A stretch of 64,000 bases of DNA from Panicum virgatum (taxonomy: Eukaryota; Streptophyta; Magnoliopsida; Poales; Poaceae). The translations under genes were made by a program, and so were the position numbers. Positions 1 to 11,273 of the stretch are shown piece by piece; position 1 is the stretch's first letter, and every line of letters begins with the position of its first letter. The notes under the pieces are model-generated. The model worked only from the letters and a program-made list of their open reading frames with translations. It had not been told where the DNA came from and searched no databases. Where the stretch lies: positions 5,107,700 through 5,171,699 of the forward strand of contig NC_053142.1 in the NCBI RefSeq assembly GCF_016808335.1, read 5' to 3'.

Positions 1-2109
1 GAGTTTCTGTAGCGGTGTGGTCCATAACCCTCCCTAATGGTCAGCACCTTAGCAAAGGCTGCTATCAAAAGAGGGCCGGGCTATGACCCCTACACCAGCC
101 CCCTCCTTGCCCTTTCGGTAAGGCCACCAGTTAAACACATGCCTAATTAATTGGCTAAGGTCAAAGCCATATTACATTGTGGTTGTACGATTTTCTTGGG
201 TGGTTCTCCATGTTCCGTTTAAACATCATGTTCTTGTAACATTAACCAAGATAACATAAAGCATCTTTAACATTTCTCAAAAGTTCATTATATTACCATC
301 CCAAGATAAAGCATCTAAGCATATCTGGCCAACAAGATTTATTAAGCCCGGTGTTCACAGTTTCAGAGTAAAAGACTAGGTAAATCCTTTATAGGTGTCC
401 CCTTCAAGTTTATGCAATACAGGCATAAATTAAAGTGAATTATCATGCTATTATTGGGACAAAATAGAATATACAGGGAGAGAAGTCCACTTGCCTTCCT
501 TGCCAAACTGTTGATTCTCTCCCTCGTATACTTGTTCTTGATTTCCCTCGAATGACACGTTGTCTACATGTTTACACAAATAGAAACAAACAACAAATAA
601 GAAACAACACAACAAAAAGTAAAAATAGAGAAAGATATGATGCTAAAGATGTTGTACGCGTTGCAAGGATTCGCGCGCAAGAATCACTGAAAACGGAGTT
701 AGAACGAGAAAGATATGGCTAAAACAAGGTTCCAGGAGCTTATTTGTGAAGAAACAGAACTTCCAGGGGCTAAACTTGAAGAAACCAAGGACTTGAACAT
801 AATTAAACCTTAGTCAGAATGGTTAGACTGAAAATAGAGGGGTTGAGGATGGCGGGTTCTATTTTTAGAAAGCTCGAGGGTTAAAACGGAAGAAACAGGG
901 CATTTTTGGAATTACTTTTGAACTACAGCGGACTGCGAGTTGATTAGGAAGAAACCGAGAGGCCTTTGTGAAAAACTATAGCTGTCGGCTATGGTTTGAC
1001 TTGGGTCAGACGGATGGGAGCTGTCGGATCGAGATCCGATGGCTCTGATCTTCGACGACAGCTCACGGCTCGGCTCGGGCTGGCGGCTCAGCTGGGCGGC
1101 TTAGTTAGGCGGGGCGGCTCGGCGGCTTAGTTAGGCGGGGCAGCTCGGCGGCTCTGCTGGTGGCGCAGAGTATCAGCAGATGGCGGGGGGCCGTCGGACT
1201 TGGCCAAGAAAGGCCGTCCGGGCACCATCTGGACCGGAGTAGCGCCGGGGATGTCAAGGAGGTGTCGGCGAACTCGGTGGGGACCTCGAGAGGACGGCGG
1301 GTTGGGTTGCGGCATGGCATCGGCGGCTCCACGATGGACGCGCGGGGGGGGGGGGGGGGGGGGGGACGGCGTGCTCCGGCGAAAACATTTGTCGGGGCGG
1401 GGGAGAGGAAGGAGAGCGGGATCAAGAGGGGGAAAAAGGTCTGGCGACGCTTCCAACCCTTCACGCGGAGCTCCGGCCACGGTCGGAGTCGAAAGGGGAG
1501 GGCAGCGTTGAAGGAGATCGATGGTGAGCCCGAGCTCGGGTGGCGGCGGCGCTGCTGTGGCGAGGTGGGGCAGAGAAGAGGAGAGTGAGGCGAGGAAAGG
1601 AGGTGCGGAGAGGCTCGAGTGCCTCATTTTATAGGACGAGAAAAGGGAGTGGAGCGGCCGGCAGTGGAGGGGGGGCAGAACTGGGCGGTGGCCGGCCTTA
1701 ATGGCCATGGTGGCGGCGTCCGTTGCAGAGGAGGGAGGGGAAACAGAAGGGGAGGCGGAGCAAGTGCTCCATTGAGCATTGAAGGAGGCGCCGAGGGGAG
1801 GGGAAGGAGGCGAGCGGGCGCGGAGCAGGACGGCCGGGCGGCGCTCGGAGGCGAGATGCTGGAGGGCGGGAGATAGGGGATGGCAGGTGGGGTCCACCTA
1901 TCGGTGAGAGAAAGGGAAGGTGGGTGGAGTGGGCAGGCGGTGGGCTTGCTGGGCCAGGCAGAAAAGAGAGAAGGGGGAGGAAGGTGGGCTGGGCCAAGAG
2001 AGAAAGAGAGAAAGGAAGGAAAAATTTCTTTTCTTTTTCTTAACTCAAACATCATTTGAACAAATTCATTTTGAATTTAAACACAAAATTTAAAATTTTT
2101 GGTGTTACA
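1..2109 (-). mobile_element. Partial LTR of a Ty3-gypsy-type retrotransposon, cut by the window edge
   Basis: The stretch ends at 2109 in ...TTGGTGTTACA, which read on the minus strand is the LTR start TGTAACACC typical of grass Tekay-type gypsy elements. An AT-rich left half (1-1000) runs into a very GC-rich block (1000-2000), the same architecture as the two complete LTRs at 34965-38158 and 43865-47289, although the sequence itself is not alike. Several overlapping open frames on both strands in 1105-2055 are proline- or glycine-rich composition artefacts, not genes. The other end and any internal region lie outside the window, so solo LTR versus full element cannot be decided. The right flank is AGCAA. 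Confidence 0.6.
1344..1365. repeat. Poly-G run of 22 bases
   Basis: An uninterrupted run of about 22 G lies in the GC-rich part of the left-edge LTR. Its length is prone to sequencing or assembly error. Confidence 0.85.
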
Positions 2110-2219
2110 AGCAAGAAGGAACACCATCACTATTCTATACTTGAAATGTCATATGTCTTATCTCTGAGCATGATTTTGAATCTGCGATGTGTTATCATTA
2201 TCCAACCTTGTATCACTAG

Positions 2220-2793
2220 CAGGGTTCACCAAACCGGTGGGAACCGGTCCGGTTTGACCGGTGCCCGGTTCCGGTTTGGGCCGGTACCAAACCGGACCAA
2301 ATTCAAAATTTAAATTTAAATTCAAAAATGAAAAATTCCCAAAAAATTCCTAAAAATACTTCAAGGTGCGACGAATCTAATGGTGTCAAATTTTCTCAAA
2401 AATTCGTTATTTAGTATAGTTTGCGGGGATTTGAAGTTAAACAAAAAAGCGTGCATACAAAAGTATACAAATACAATGTAAAAGTAGTACAAAAGAGGGT
2501 TAGAGGGTTCATTTAGGCTAAAATATGTTATACAAACATTTATTCAGTATACTTTGCGGGCATTTGAATTTAAACCAAAAAAGAAAAAAATTTGAATTTG
2601 ACCGGTTACCAGTCAAACCGGCCGGTTAAAACCGGTCTAACCGGCCGGTATAGCGGTACGAACCGGTTGTACTGCGAAATTTGAATTCAAATTTGAATTC
2701 CACCGGTGCCGACCGGTTTCCGGCCAAACCGGACCGGTATACAGGTACCGGACCGCACCGGTTTAGCCGGGCCGGTCGGTAATTAAAACCCTG
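2220..2793. mobile_element. hAT-type MITE, 574 bp, with 8-bp target duplication
   Basis: The element starts CAGGGTTCACCAAACCGG and ends CGGTAATTAAAACCCTG, so its short terminal inverted repeats begin CAGGGTT. It is flanked on both sides by the identical 8-bp duplication ATCACTAG (2212-2219 and 2794-2801), the size made by hAT transposases. The ends are packed with ACCGGT/CCGGTT motifs on both strands that could pair into long hairpins, and the centre is AT-rich. It has no coding capacity, so it was mobilised in trans. Confidence 0.88.
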
Positions 2794-2801
2794 ATCACTA
2801 G

Positions 2802-3438
2802 CTGTCTCAAGATGAAAGTCCAGTTCCTCCTCATGTCCAACTTCATCATTACTATGTATTATGAGCAGTGGCTGTAACCCAACCTTGAAAATATAAAAAA
2901 TTAGAACGTTATAGCAGCATTTCTACTATGGTTCATGTTGTCTCATAAATTTAAAACAGATTGAGATTCTAACATATACTTTCTACTTGAGAAAATTTCA
3001 AAGGTCAATCAACAGATTACTGAGCTTTGCACTGTCATTGTACAACCAGCCAACTGAGGAGTGCAATGGCAATAGTCAACACAACAGTTAAAACGATAGG
3101 AGACCGGGCTCTATTTCATTAACAGCATTTATCTCAAATAAATCTGTTTCCATCAATATTGTTATCAAACATACTTTTCATACTCACAGAGCTAACAGAA
3201 GTACACCATAGGAGTAAATTCATGGCTGACTCCAATATATGAGATAACAAATGCATCAGAACTAGGATCATCTCCAAGAAATTAAACATTTTTTGACAAA
3301 CTAATCTTGCTGTAATGGCTGATACAATGATACATATTTCATTAATCAGAACAATCATAACGGAGTCTATATGGATCAAAGCCTAATGGAATCAGGATGA
3401 GGATAGGGATGAAAGCATAACGAAGTCTTCATAACTAA
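2802..3438. other. AT-rich spacer without recognisable gene
   Basis: The only open frame (3134-3379, minus, 81 codons) has no recognisable domain. No repeat structure was seen. Confidence 0.5.
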
Positions 3439-4115
3439 ATGGCGCAGCTGCCGTCGAACGCCGATGCCTTAAATTGCTGTAGCCCCTCTCCGTACATCCT
3501 AACGGAAGTGGACATCTGCTGCAGCTGTCAATGGATCGGGGGTGATTGCCAGAGCATGGATGGAGGAGGGGTCAGGAAGGTGTTGAACCGCGAGAGAGAC
3601 AGGAAGCTGCCGCCTGGAATCGAACCGCGAGTTAGAGGGGCAGAGGAAAATGGCACTAGAATGGAACTGCGATGGAGAGAGGAAGCCGTCGGCACACCTG
3701 ACGAGACTGGATCTGGGAGAGCCGCCACCGCCACCGCTGCTGACGTTTGTCTCTTAGAACGATGGTAAGGAACAGTTGAATCACGAGGGGAACTCCTGAG
3801 TTAGCGCCGACATGGGTGGCTGGGTAGCGTCACTTGGTCCTGGGCCGAGCACGGTTTGGATATGGGTAGGGTCAGGCCCAAATAAGACCCATATAGAAAA
3901 AGTAAAATTCATTTTCTGCTGCTTTAAAATTCATGCAAATTTTATGGAAGGGATCACTAGAGCAAAACTCAAATAAAAAGGTGTTATGCTCCAGTGTCCG
4001 GTGGTCCCTTCCATGACATTGCACGAATCTTAAAGCAGCAGAAAATGAATTTTATTTTTTTTCCATATGGGTCTACCCGAACCGTTCTCGACCCAAGACC
4101 AAGTGACACTACCCT
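3439..4115. repeat. Foldback repeat: unit A plus an inverted partial copy
   Basis: Unit A (about 3540-3975) is followed after a 6-base gap by its own reverse complement (about 3982-4115). The sequence TGGGTAGCGTCACTTGG...GACCCATATAG at 3825-3900 reappears inverted at 4050-4115. Unit A also recurs as an inverted copy at about 6955-7215 and as a direct copy at about 7215-7640. The open frames 3439-3768 (+) and 3984-4382 (-) lie in this repeat and in the start of the next element, and match no protein family I know. Confidence 0.75.
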
Positions 4116-4118
4116 TGA

Positions 4119-6864
4119 TGGGGACGTGGGTTCCCGATCTTCCGTTAGGTGGGGATAAACAACGATTTGATGGAGAGTGACACACTGATTCGGCTTCAGA
4201 TCACACAGATCCCAACCTGCAACCTTAGCACCACATCTCCACTGGTTATCAATCGTACGCTGCTCGGTTGACCTCGCCATGAAGGCTAATCCCTGCCTGC
4301 GAATCGAAGAACACAAGCAAGAACGAGAAAGAACGCAACCAAATTGCAGATGTATGATTAAACTCATGAGTTGGGGTCTCACAAACCGATGAACGACGAA
4401 ACTGTTCTTGACAGATTAATCTAAGCAAAACCCTAAACCCTAATGGTGTGGCGGCTGCTGTTTATGAAGACTCTACGGTCGTGCAAGACCCTCTGGTGCA
4501 CCCCTAATGGGTTCCCACACGATACAAGGCCCAAAGACCGAAAGACAGCATTGCAGCGCCAGGACAGATTCTGTACGTCAACTTTCTTGGATGTCCCATC
4601 GACTCCGAACAAATTTTGGCCTGAGACTGGTGCCATTGGAAGCATCTTGGAATTATATTTCCAACCATATAAAGTGTATCCAAATTCGACTCCGTATGCG
4701 ACCTAGGTGTCCATTTTAATGCGGGCTATTCCTGGAGTCCGAAACGGACTTGAAGTTGATGTTGTTTGGGCCTCCAATTAGCTTGGATGCCCCTTACTGA
4801 CCTCCTCATGTTGGTGGCCAAGGTGGAGGATGTCCTGGGCCATCTCTAAGGTGTTCTCCATGTCCTTGAGGCATGCTCCTACTTGGGCCGGAGTCCCAAG
4901 GGTGAAGAAGCATTGTTGGGCTGCCGACGAACCGAATGTTGAACTTTGATGAGCTTGCACTTTGAAACACAATTGTACATTCAATCAAATAGAGACATAT
5001 ACATGTGGAACCAAGTGAATTGTATAAAAAATCATTATGCAAATGTAAGAACAAACTCACCTTATAATCAATGTCCGTATCCAAAGGTGTCATGTCCTCA
5101 TCATCCTCCCCTTCTTGACAGCAAACCGTCCTCGGTTTGAGCTTTGTTGGAGGACATGTTGTCGGTAGTATCCAATATTTCTCCCCTTCTTGAAATTTAT
5201 CATGTTTCTTTAAAACAAAATTAGGGGATGTCGACAAGATATGATTAATGTTATTGCAACCATCTACTTGATCAAATTCTTGCACAACCAAAGGAGATTT
5301 CAGAGTTGAGCACATATAGACACGACGCACCATATACTCTCCTTTACAATTATATTGCCCAATAAAATGATATATACATTGATGCAACCATGGCAATTCA
5401 GCACATATAAATTTCTCCTTCGAACTACTTAGAGTACAAAGATTGTCAAATTCTATATAACCCAAAGTATTTAAAGAACACAACAATTTGAGTTCATCTT
5501 TTTCAGAGGCAATGGGAAGCAATTTCTAATTTTCAGCACAAGCATTTTGATCCAAAACAAATGAATCAGTTTCCTTCATAAGTTATGGCATGGGAATAAT
5601 CATAGAACTTTGTTTATTATATAGATCAATAAAACATTCATCGTCTGACGAAGAAAAATCAATAGATGGTTCTAGTACTTTATTAGCATCATTGGTGGAC
5701 AAATTTAGCACATCAAGAGAGCTCTGACCTGAGACAATTGCATGTTCTTTCTCAATCACCTTGTCTTTTTTTTTTGATACATGGTGCAAAATATTAGTTC
5801 CAACAAAAGACAAAGCAATACCTTCATTTTGTACCAAACCAGATTTAGATGGAAGTGTTGAAATATTCGAAACAGCCCATTCTCTCCTAAACGGTTCACT
5901 CTTTCTTCTCTCATCCCTTTCAAGATTAGCTTCTAAAATTTCAGTAGCATTCATAGGTATAAGAGTAATTTTTCTACCATGGTATTTGAAAGAATATTTA
6001 TTAGCAATTGTATTGTGCACAACATTATTTTCAGATATCCAAGGCTTGCCTAGCAACAATTGACATACTTATAGAGGTACTATATCAAAATCTAAACTAC
6101 CCTTATAAAAACCAATGGAGAATTCAATATGTGTAATTTCAGTTACCTGTATCCTATCATAAGAATTTATCCATTGGATGTAGTATGGATGAGGGTGTGG
6201 TCTTGTCATCAAGCCAAGTTTCTCGACTAATTCTAAACTTGCCAGGTTGTTGCAACTCTCGTTGTCGATGATGACACGACAACGCCGCTCCTTCACAGCA
6301 AAGTATGTTTGGAACAAGTTGTTGAACTAGTTTTGCTCTGCTTTCTCCATTTGAGAACTGAGTACTTGATGGGCTACATTACTCATGTTGTACTGCAAAA
6401 TGTTAGTAATACGAGAAAGGACAACTAAGGATGATACCTATCAATTGCTATGAAAGTGGATAGTGGTGCCTCTCAACACAGCAAAAGGAAGCATATTACC
6501 AAGCTCTTACAAGGTTCTTACCAACACAAAGCAAAAGATGGTACAACCGGTGGATGGATTGTGATACTTACCAAGAGCGAGTGGAACCAAGATTGCAAGG
6601 GTCCTTTGCTGTATTGATCTGAAGTGTTTATGTAGAGCTTGGAAGGCACACAAAGTAACAAAAAAAATATTTGTATGTGTCACACAAGTCAGTCATAGAT
6701 AGCAATATTGAATAAATGTCCAAAGCACTTGTCCTAGTTGCTGGCCTATACGTGTTCCTAGCACCAATTTGTGATAAACAAGAGAGGGAAACAAGTATGA
6801 AAGGTAGCAACAAAAAAGGATCCCCACCTAACGGAAGATCGAGAACCCACGTCCCCATCAAGTC
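4119..6864 (-). mobile_element. Decayed Ty3-gypsy-derived segment bounded by 41-bp inverted repeats
   Basis: The two ends, 4119-4159 and 6824-6864, are reverse complements over about 41 bp with one mismatch, beginning TGATGGGGACGTGGGTTC. The interior carries, on the minus strand, a decayed aspartic-protease-type polyprotein (4806-6317). A sequence within it (about 5023-5100) recurs in direct orientation just outside the right end (6877-6950). The ends resemble LTR 3' termini (...CCCCATCA) in opposite orientation. The segment may therefore be a rearranged gypsy element with inverted LTR fragments rather than a true TIR transposon. No convincing target duplication was seen. Confidence 0.55.
4806..6317 (-). 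pseudogene. Ty3-gypsy gag-pol remnant with retroviral-type aspartic protease domain
   Basis: Three open segments (6317-6069, 6059-5583, 5522-4806) share one minus-strand frame, separated by in-frame stops near 6066 and 5583. The first has the protease-like pattern VIIDNESCNNLAS, in the place of the usual D-S/T-G-S/A loop, followed by EKLGL. The second has the flap-side motif LLGKPW and the KYSFKYHGRKITL stretch common in plant Ty3-gypsy proteases. No reverse transcriptase follows; downstream is an acidic tail (EGEDDEDMTPLD) of unknown role. The active-site loop reads D-N-E, so catalysis is doubtful. It is a dead or non-autonomous element, and the exact lineage is uncertain. Confidence 0.7.
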
Positions 6865-6954
6865 TAGTGAGTTGTACCAAAAATTACTATGCAAATGTCA
6901 AAACGAGCTCACCAAGTAATCAATGGTCATATCCGAAGGTGTCATATCCTTATC

Positions 6955-7640
6955 AACCCAGCCACTCACGTCGGCGCTAACTCAGGAGTTCTCCTTGTGA
7001 TTCATGTGCTGCAACGGACAGACAGACGAATGGCGGCAGCTATAGCTCTCCCTGATCCAGTCTCGTCAGGTGTGTCAAATGTTCCATTCCAGTGCCATTT
7101 TCCACTGCCCCTCTCCCTCGAGGTTTGATTCAAGAAGGACAAAGCGGCGGCAGCTTCCACTCCCTCTTGCAGTCCAGCCCCTTTCTGATCCCTCCTCCAT
7201 CTATGCTCTGTCAATCATAGCGAGACGGGCAGCCTCGGCACCCTGGTCACCTGTTTGTCCGCCTTGAATCAAACTGCAAGGCAGAGGGGAAGAGAAAAAT
7301 AGCACTAGAATGGAACTGCGAGGGAGAGAGGAAGCCATCAGCGCACCTAACGAGAGTGAATCAGGGAGAGCTGCCACCGCCGCCACCGCCATCGTCGTCC
7401 GTCACTGAGAATGATGGTGAGGAATAGTTAAATCACGAGGGGAACTCTTGAGTTAGCACCGACGTGGGTGGCTGGGTAGCGTTACTTGGTCTTGGGTCGG
7501 GCATGGTTTGGATATGGGTAGGGTCGGGCCCAAATAAGACCCATATGAAAAAAAAGTAAAATTCATTTTCTGTTGCTTTCATGCAAATCTTATGGAAGGG
7601 ATCACCGGAGCAAAACTCAAATAAAAATTACTAGATATAG
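6955..7640. repeat. Inverted repeat of unit A (two arms meeting near 7215)
   Basis: Arm one (6955-7215) is the reverse complement of the unit at 3540-3815. Arm two (7215-7640) is a direct copy of 3590-3975. The arms share blocks such as GTTAGCGCCGACGT / GTTAGCACCGACGT and the box CTGATCCAGTCTCGTCAGG, so the region could fold into a hairpin with arms of about 250 nt. Open frames here (6889-7128, 7070-7267 and antisense ones) are by-products of the repeat. Confidence 0.75.
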
Positions 7641-7913
7641 ACTTTCATTCCAGAACTATTGTTAGATCATTAACATGTAAAATACATAATGCACCAAACC
7701 GTATCTAATCTTTTTGTACTCATGTATGCAATACCTAATCCTTCAACTATTTTTTATGTCTACTAGTTTATTATGAAATGACATTATATAATGTTTCTAC
7801 AAAGAAAACATACAACCAGCAGCTTCTAGAGAAACATAAATAAATACAATGTGGATTCAATGTACTTATTATGTACTGCTAGTTGGTCCATAGGTATTCA
7901 TAGTATCTTTGAA
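7641..7913. other. AT-rich spacer, no gene seen
   Basis: There is no open frame or repeat of note. It is the left flank of the next element, and the host sequence resumes after 14195. Confidence 0.5.
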
Positions 7914-7918
7914 AAGGT

Positions 7919-9272
7919 TGTAAGGAACATGGCTCCATTTAGGCCATTGTTTGTGATTTTGGTGATTGAGTGACAACATAATCAATGGGACTAATAGGTT
8001 TGTGAGATCACATTTGTAGGAGTTTTTAGGTCCCATGGATATGAGTCAACATGTCTAATTCATCGTCAAGACACAATGCCCAATCTATCGTCGAGATGCC
8101 AAGTCCAATCCACCATCAAGATGACAAGTCCAATCCGCCGACGACGCCAAGTTAAGCATCGGTGCATTCAACATACTATGTTCCAGAGATGATGTCAAGC
8201 ATACAGCAGCCAAGCCTTCAGCACCGGAAGATCCGACGGCCACCGGAGTAATGCGTCGGTGCAATGACGTCAGCAAGGTGTAATGGCTATATGAAGGGCA
8301 AGTGTCACCGGAAGTTCCGACGCCCTAGAATCGGTTCATCCGATGGTCCCTGAAGTTGTTGCAGCGTGTCAGAGAGGCCAACGGTTACTTCAGAGCGCAG
8401 AGTGACCAGAAGAACCGATGCTCTATGCACCGGAAGTTCCGATGCATACGCAGAAAACTGGCCAACGGCTAGTAACGGCTCTCTTGACATGGTGGCCTAT
8501 ATATACGCCTCACCCCGGCCATTTTGAGTTCGCTGGAGTTGCTGGACATCCCACTCACACCCAAGTACACCTCCAAGCCATCCAAGAGCATAGAGATCAA
8601 ATCCTTAGTCCTTAGGACAAGCTTTGTGAGTGTTAGTGCTAGGTTAGCTCTTGAGTGAGTGATCAAGCAAGGTTTAGATCCTTGTGCTGTGGTTCTAGAG
8701 TGAACTAAACCTGTATCTCGGTGCGCTGGCCTCCTTGGAGCATTGGTGGCTCGCCGGCACGTCAACGACCCTCCGGCTTGGTGTGGAGCGGCGTCGACAA
8801 CATTGTGCGGGGGACGGAGACCCCTCCTTCGTGGGCAATCTCCCTTAGTGAAGATCGGGATCAAGGTGACCGTGATTGTGTTCACGGAAGAGACTTGATT
8901 GCCGGGAAGCGATACTCTTCGTGAGTGCTTCAACAACATGGACGTAGGGGCGCCTTTGTGGCAAACTGAACCACGAGATATATCCTCGTGTCGAGAGTTC
9001 GCTTTCTCTCATCCCTCTCCTTTAGCTTCTGCATTTCATATTGCAACTTGTGTGCCTCTACTTTCTTAGTGTAGTATCTTGCTAGGATTGGCTATAGGTT
9101 GCAAAACTCTTTTGGGATGAGGGTTTCACACTAAGGTGAACCGTAGTTGCACATCTAGATAGCATGTTTTAGTTTAAGTTTTGTGCAAACTAGTTGGAGC
9201 CATAGGTTAAGGTTTTTAAAGTGCCTAATTCACCCCCTCCCCCTCTTAGGCTAGAGCACCCGATTGCTTTCA
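7919..9272 (+). repeat. 5' LTR of the gag-only element (1354 bp)
   Basis: The TG...CA repeat is nearly identical to 12649-14190 over most of its length. It lacks about 190 bp present in the other LTR (around 12845-13035 there). Imperfect palindromes of the type ACCGGAAGTTCCGA occur at about 8222, 8306 and 8428. A TATA box, CTATATATAC, lies at 8497-8506. Confidence 0.9.
8497..8506 (+). promoter_or_regulatory. TATA box in the 5' LTR
   Basis: CTATATATAC in a GC-richer context fits the element's U3 promoter. The same box is at 13394-13403 in the 3' LTR. Confidence 0.6.
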
Positions 9273-9274
9273 AT

Positions 9275-9290
9275 TGATATCAGAGCTGGG
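9275..9290 (+). other. Primer-binding site (initiator tRNA-Met type)
   Basis: TGATATCAGAGCTGGG begins two bases after the 5' LTR. It resembles the usual plant PBS TGGTATCAGAGC, complementary to the 3' end of initiator tRNA-Met, and would prime minus-strand DNA synthesis. Confidence 0.8.
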
Positions 9291-9395
9291 ACTCACTTCT
9301 CTCACAAAGAAAGCCAATTCCCTTGGCAAATTTGTGTTTACCGGCTCATTAGATCGGTAGGCTTCACCGCCTAGTGAGTTAGCTCTTAGGGGGAA

Positions 9396-11273
9396 ATGAT
9401 GGATCCTTTTAGACCTGCTCCACGGTTCGACGGCATGGGCTTCCAATGATGGAAGATTTTAATGCAAGCCCATCTCCAAGCGACAGGGCTAAACGTTTGG
9501 AGAGTTGTGAGTGAAGGGGTAAAAAATAATAGTCTTCAAGAGAAGCAACATGATGTCACCGCTAAATGCATAATCTTGTCTTCTCTTAGTGATAATGTGT
9601 TCAATCATGTTTATTCTTGTGAAAATGCTAAAGAGCTATAGAAGACTATCATTGAGAACCATGAGGGCATGGAGTATGTTGCCAATGAAAGATATCATGT
9701 TCTCATTGATAAGCTTAATAGCTTTAAGCAACTTGATGACGAGAATGATGAATCTATGTACTCACATTTGAACACTCTTGTGAATGAGATCAATTCCTTA
9801 TGTGTGAAGCAAATTGAAGATTTAGAACTCATTCGCAAGATCCTTCACTCACTCCGAAGGCCGGACTATGATTTGGTGACCACAATTCTATATGAGAAAG
9901 AGCTCGACACAATGACACCAAATCAAGTTCTCAACAAAGTGATCGCCCATGAGCTACGCAATAACATCAAGGCAAAAGCGCCATCTTCCTCACCAACACA
10001 TAGCACACTTGCATGCAAACACCTCAAGAAGTTGAAGAAGAAGGCCATCAAAGGTAGCTCAAGTGATGAGGAAGAAGAGGATGCAAAAAACTCCTCAAGT
10101 GATGATTAAGAGCCAATGCACCCCAATCTCTACAATCAAGTAAAGAAGATGAACAAATGCTTGAAGAAAATCAACTCAATGGGGTATATGGTCTTCCTCA
10201 AAGATGGGCCTCACCATCAACTCATGAAGGTTGAGAAGAAGTTCAAGAAGGACCAGCAAAAGAAGGAGAAGAAGCCCAAGCATGAATCATATGCCATATT
10301 TGGTGAATGGGTAAGCGGTGGTGAAGAATCAAGTGCAAGTTCAAGTGATGAATCAAACAAGAAATTCACCACCCGCATGGGATCATCATCCAACACTTGC
10401 TTTATGGCCAAAGGTATAGATAACGATGTAAGTGATGATGACTCCGACTCTCCTTCAATTGATGAATTTCTTGACCTTATTCATGAGCACCAAAAAGTCA
10501 TTAAGAAGCAATCGAAGGAAATCAAAAACCTTAGTGCTCTCAAAGATGTAAATGCTTCTCTTGCTACAAATTTTGAAGATTTGATGTGCAAATTCAAATT
10601 GCTTAGCAAGGAGCATGAAGAGCTTAAATTAAAATTTGAGAGCATTAATGATACAAATGACTCTTTGGAAATGAAGCAAACTATCTCTTGTGCTGTTCCT
10701 ATCTCTAGGGTAGATGCTTCAACTTCTTGCATTGATTTAATTGATGAATCTTGCTCTAACCCTTGCAATGAGAAATAAAATGAGAATGTTGTTGTAGAAT
10801 CATGTGATGATTTCATTGCCAAAGAGAATGATGAGCTCAAGCAAGAAGTGGAAAGGCTCATGAAGGACTTGTATAGATTGAAGGGCAAAGGCATAGAGAG
10901 CAATGTCCAACATTCTCAAGATAACCATGAAGACATGGTGAAGAAGCTTGAGATGGGGTCCACCGTGACTTGCTCCAAGTGCCACAAAGAAGGCCACAAG
11001 TCCAACAAGTGTCCTCAACCAAAGAAGAAGCTTCCGGATGAGAAGAACAAGAAGAAACTCACAATCAAGAGTTCTCTCATCTACACCAAGTCCAACCGGA
11101 GGAACAAAAGCAAAAGCACTTCCTATGTGATCAAAAAGAAGACAAATGGCAAGGTGGTTGCTCACAAAGTTGGGAAGAAGGAAAGGAATTGGAACCACTC
11201 CATTTGGGTGCCCAAGGACATCATCACCAATATGAAGGGGCCTCAAATGGTGTGGGTTCCAAAGGAGACTTAA
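9396..11273 (+). pseudogene. Gag-like protein with CCHC zinc knuckle, four in-frame stops
   Basis: From ATG 9396 to the stop at 11271 one frame runs without a frameshift for about 625 codons, interrupted by stops at 9447 (TGA), 9639 (TAG), 10107 (TAA) and 10776 (TAA). The N-terminal half is a copia-type gag (UBN2-like), including YERYHVLIDKL-type helices and a SLRRPDYD stretch. The middle is Ser/Asp/Glu-rich and Lys-rich and predicted coiled coil. A zinc knuckle, CSKCHKEGHKSNKC, sits near 10972. Gag packages element RNA into virus-like particles. The intact frame with only nonsense changes suggests a relatively recent loss. Confidence 0.82.

Noticed and set aside
1105..2055. Overlapping long open frames on both strands
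   Set aside because: Proline-, glycine- and serine-rich translations from a GC-rich LTR block; no domain, and several frames are open at once, as expected from composition.
3984..4382. 132-codon minus open frame
   Set aside because: Spans the foldback repeat and the inverted end of the gypsy remnant; no domain, best explained as LTR-type sequence.
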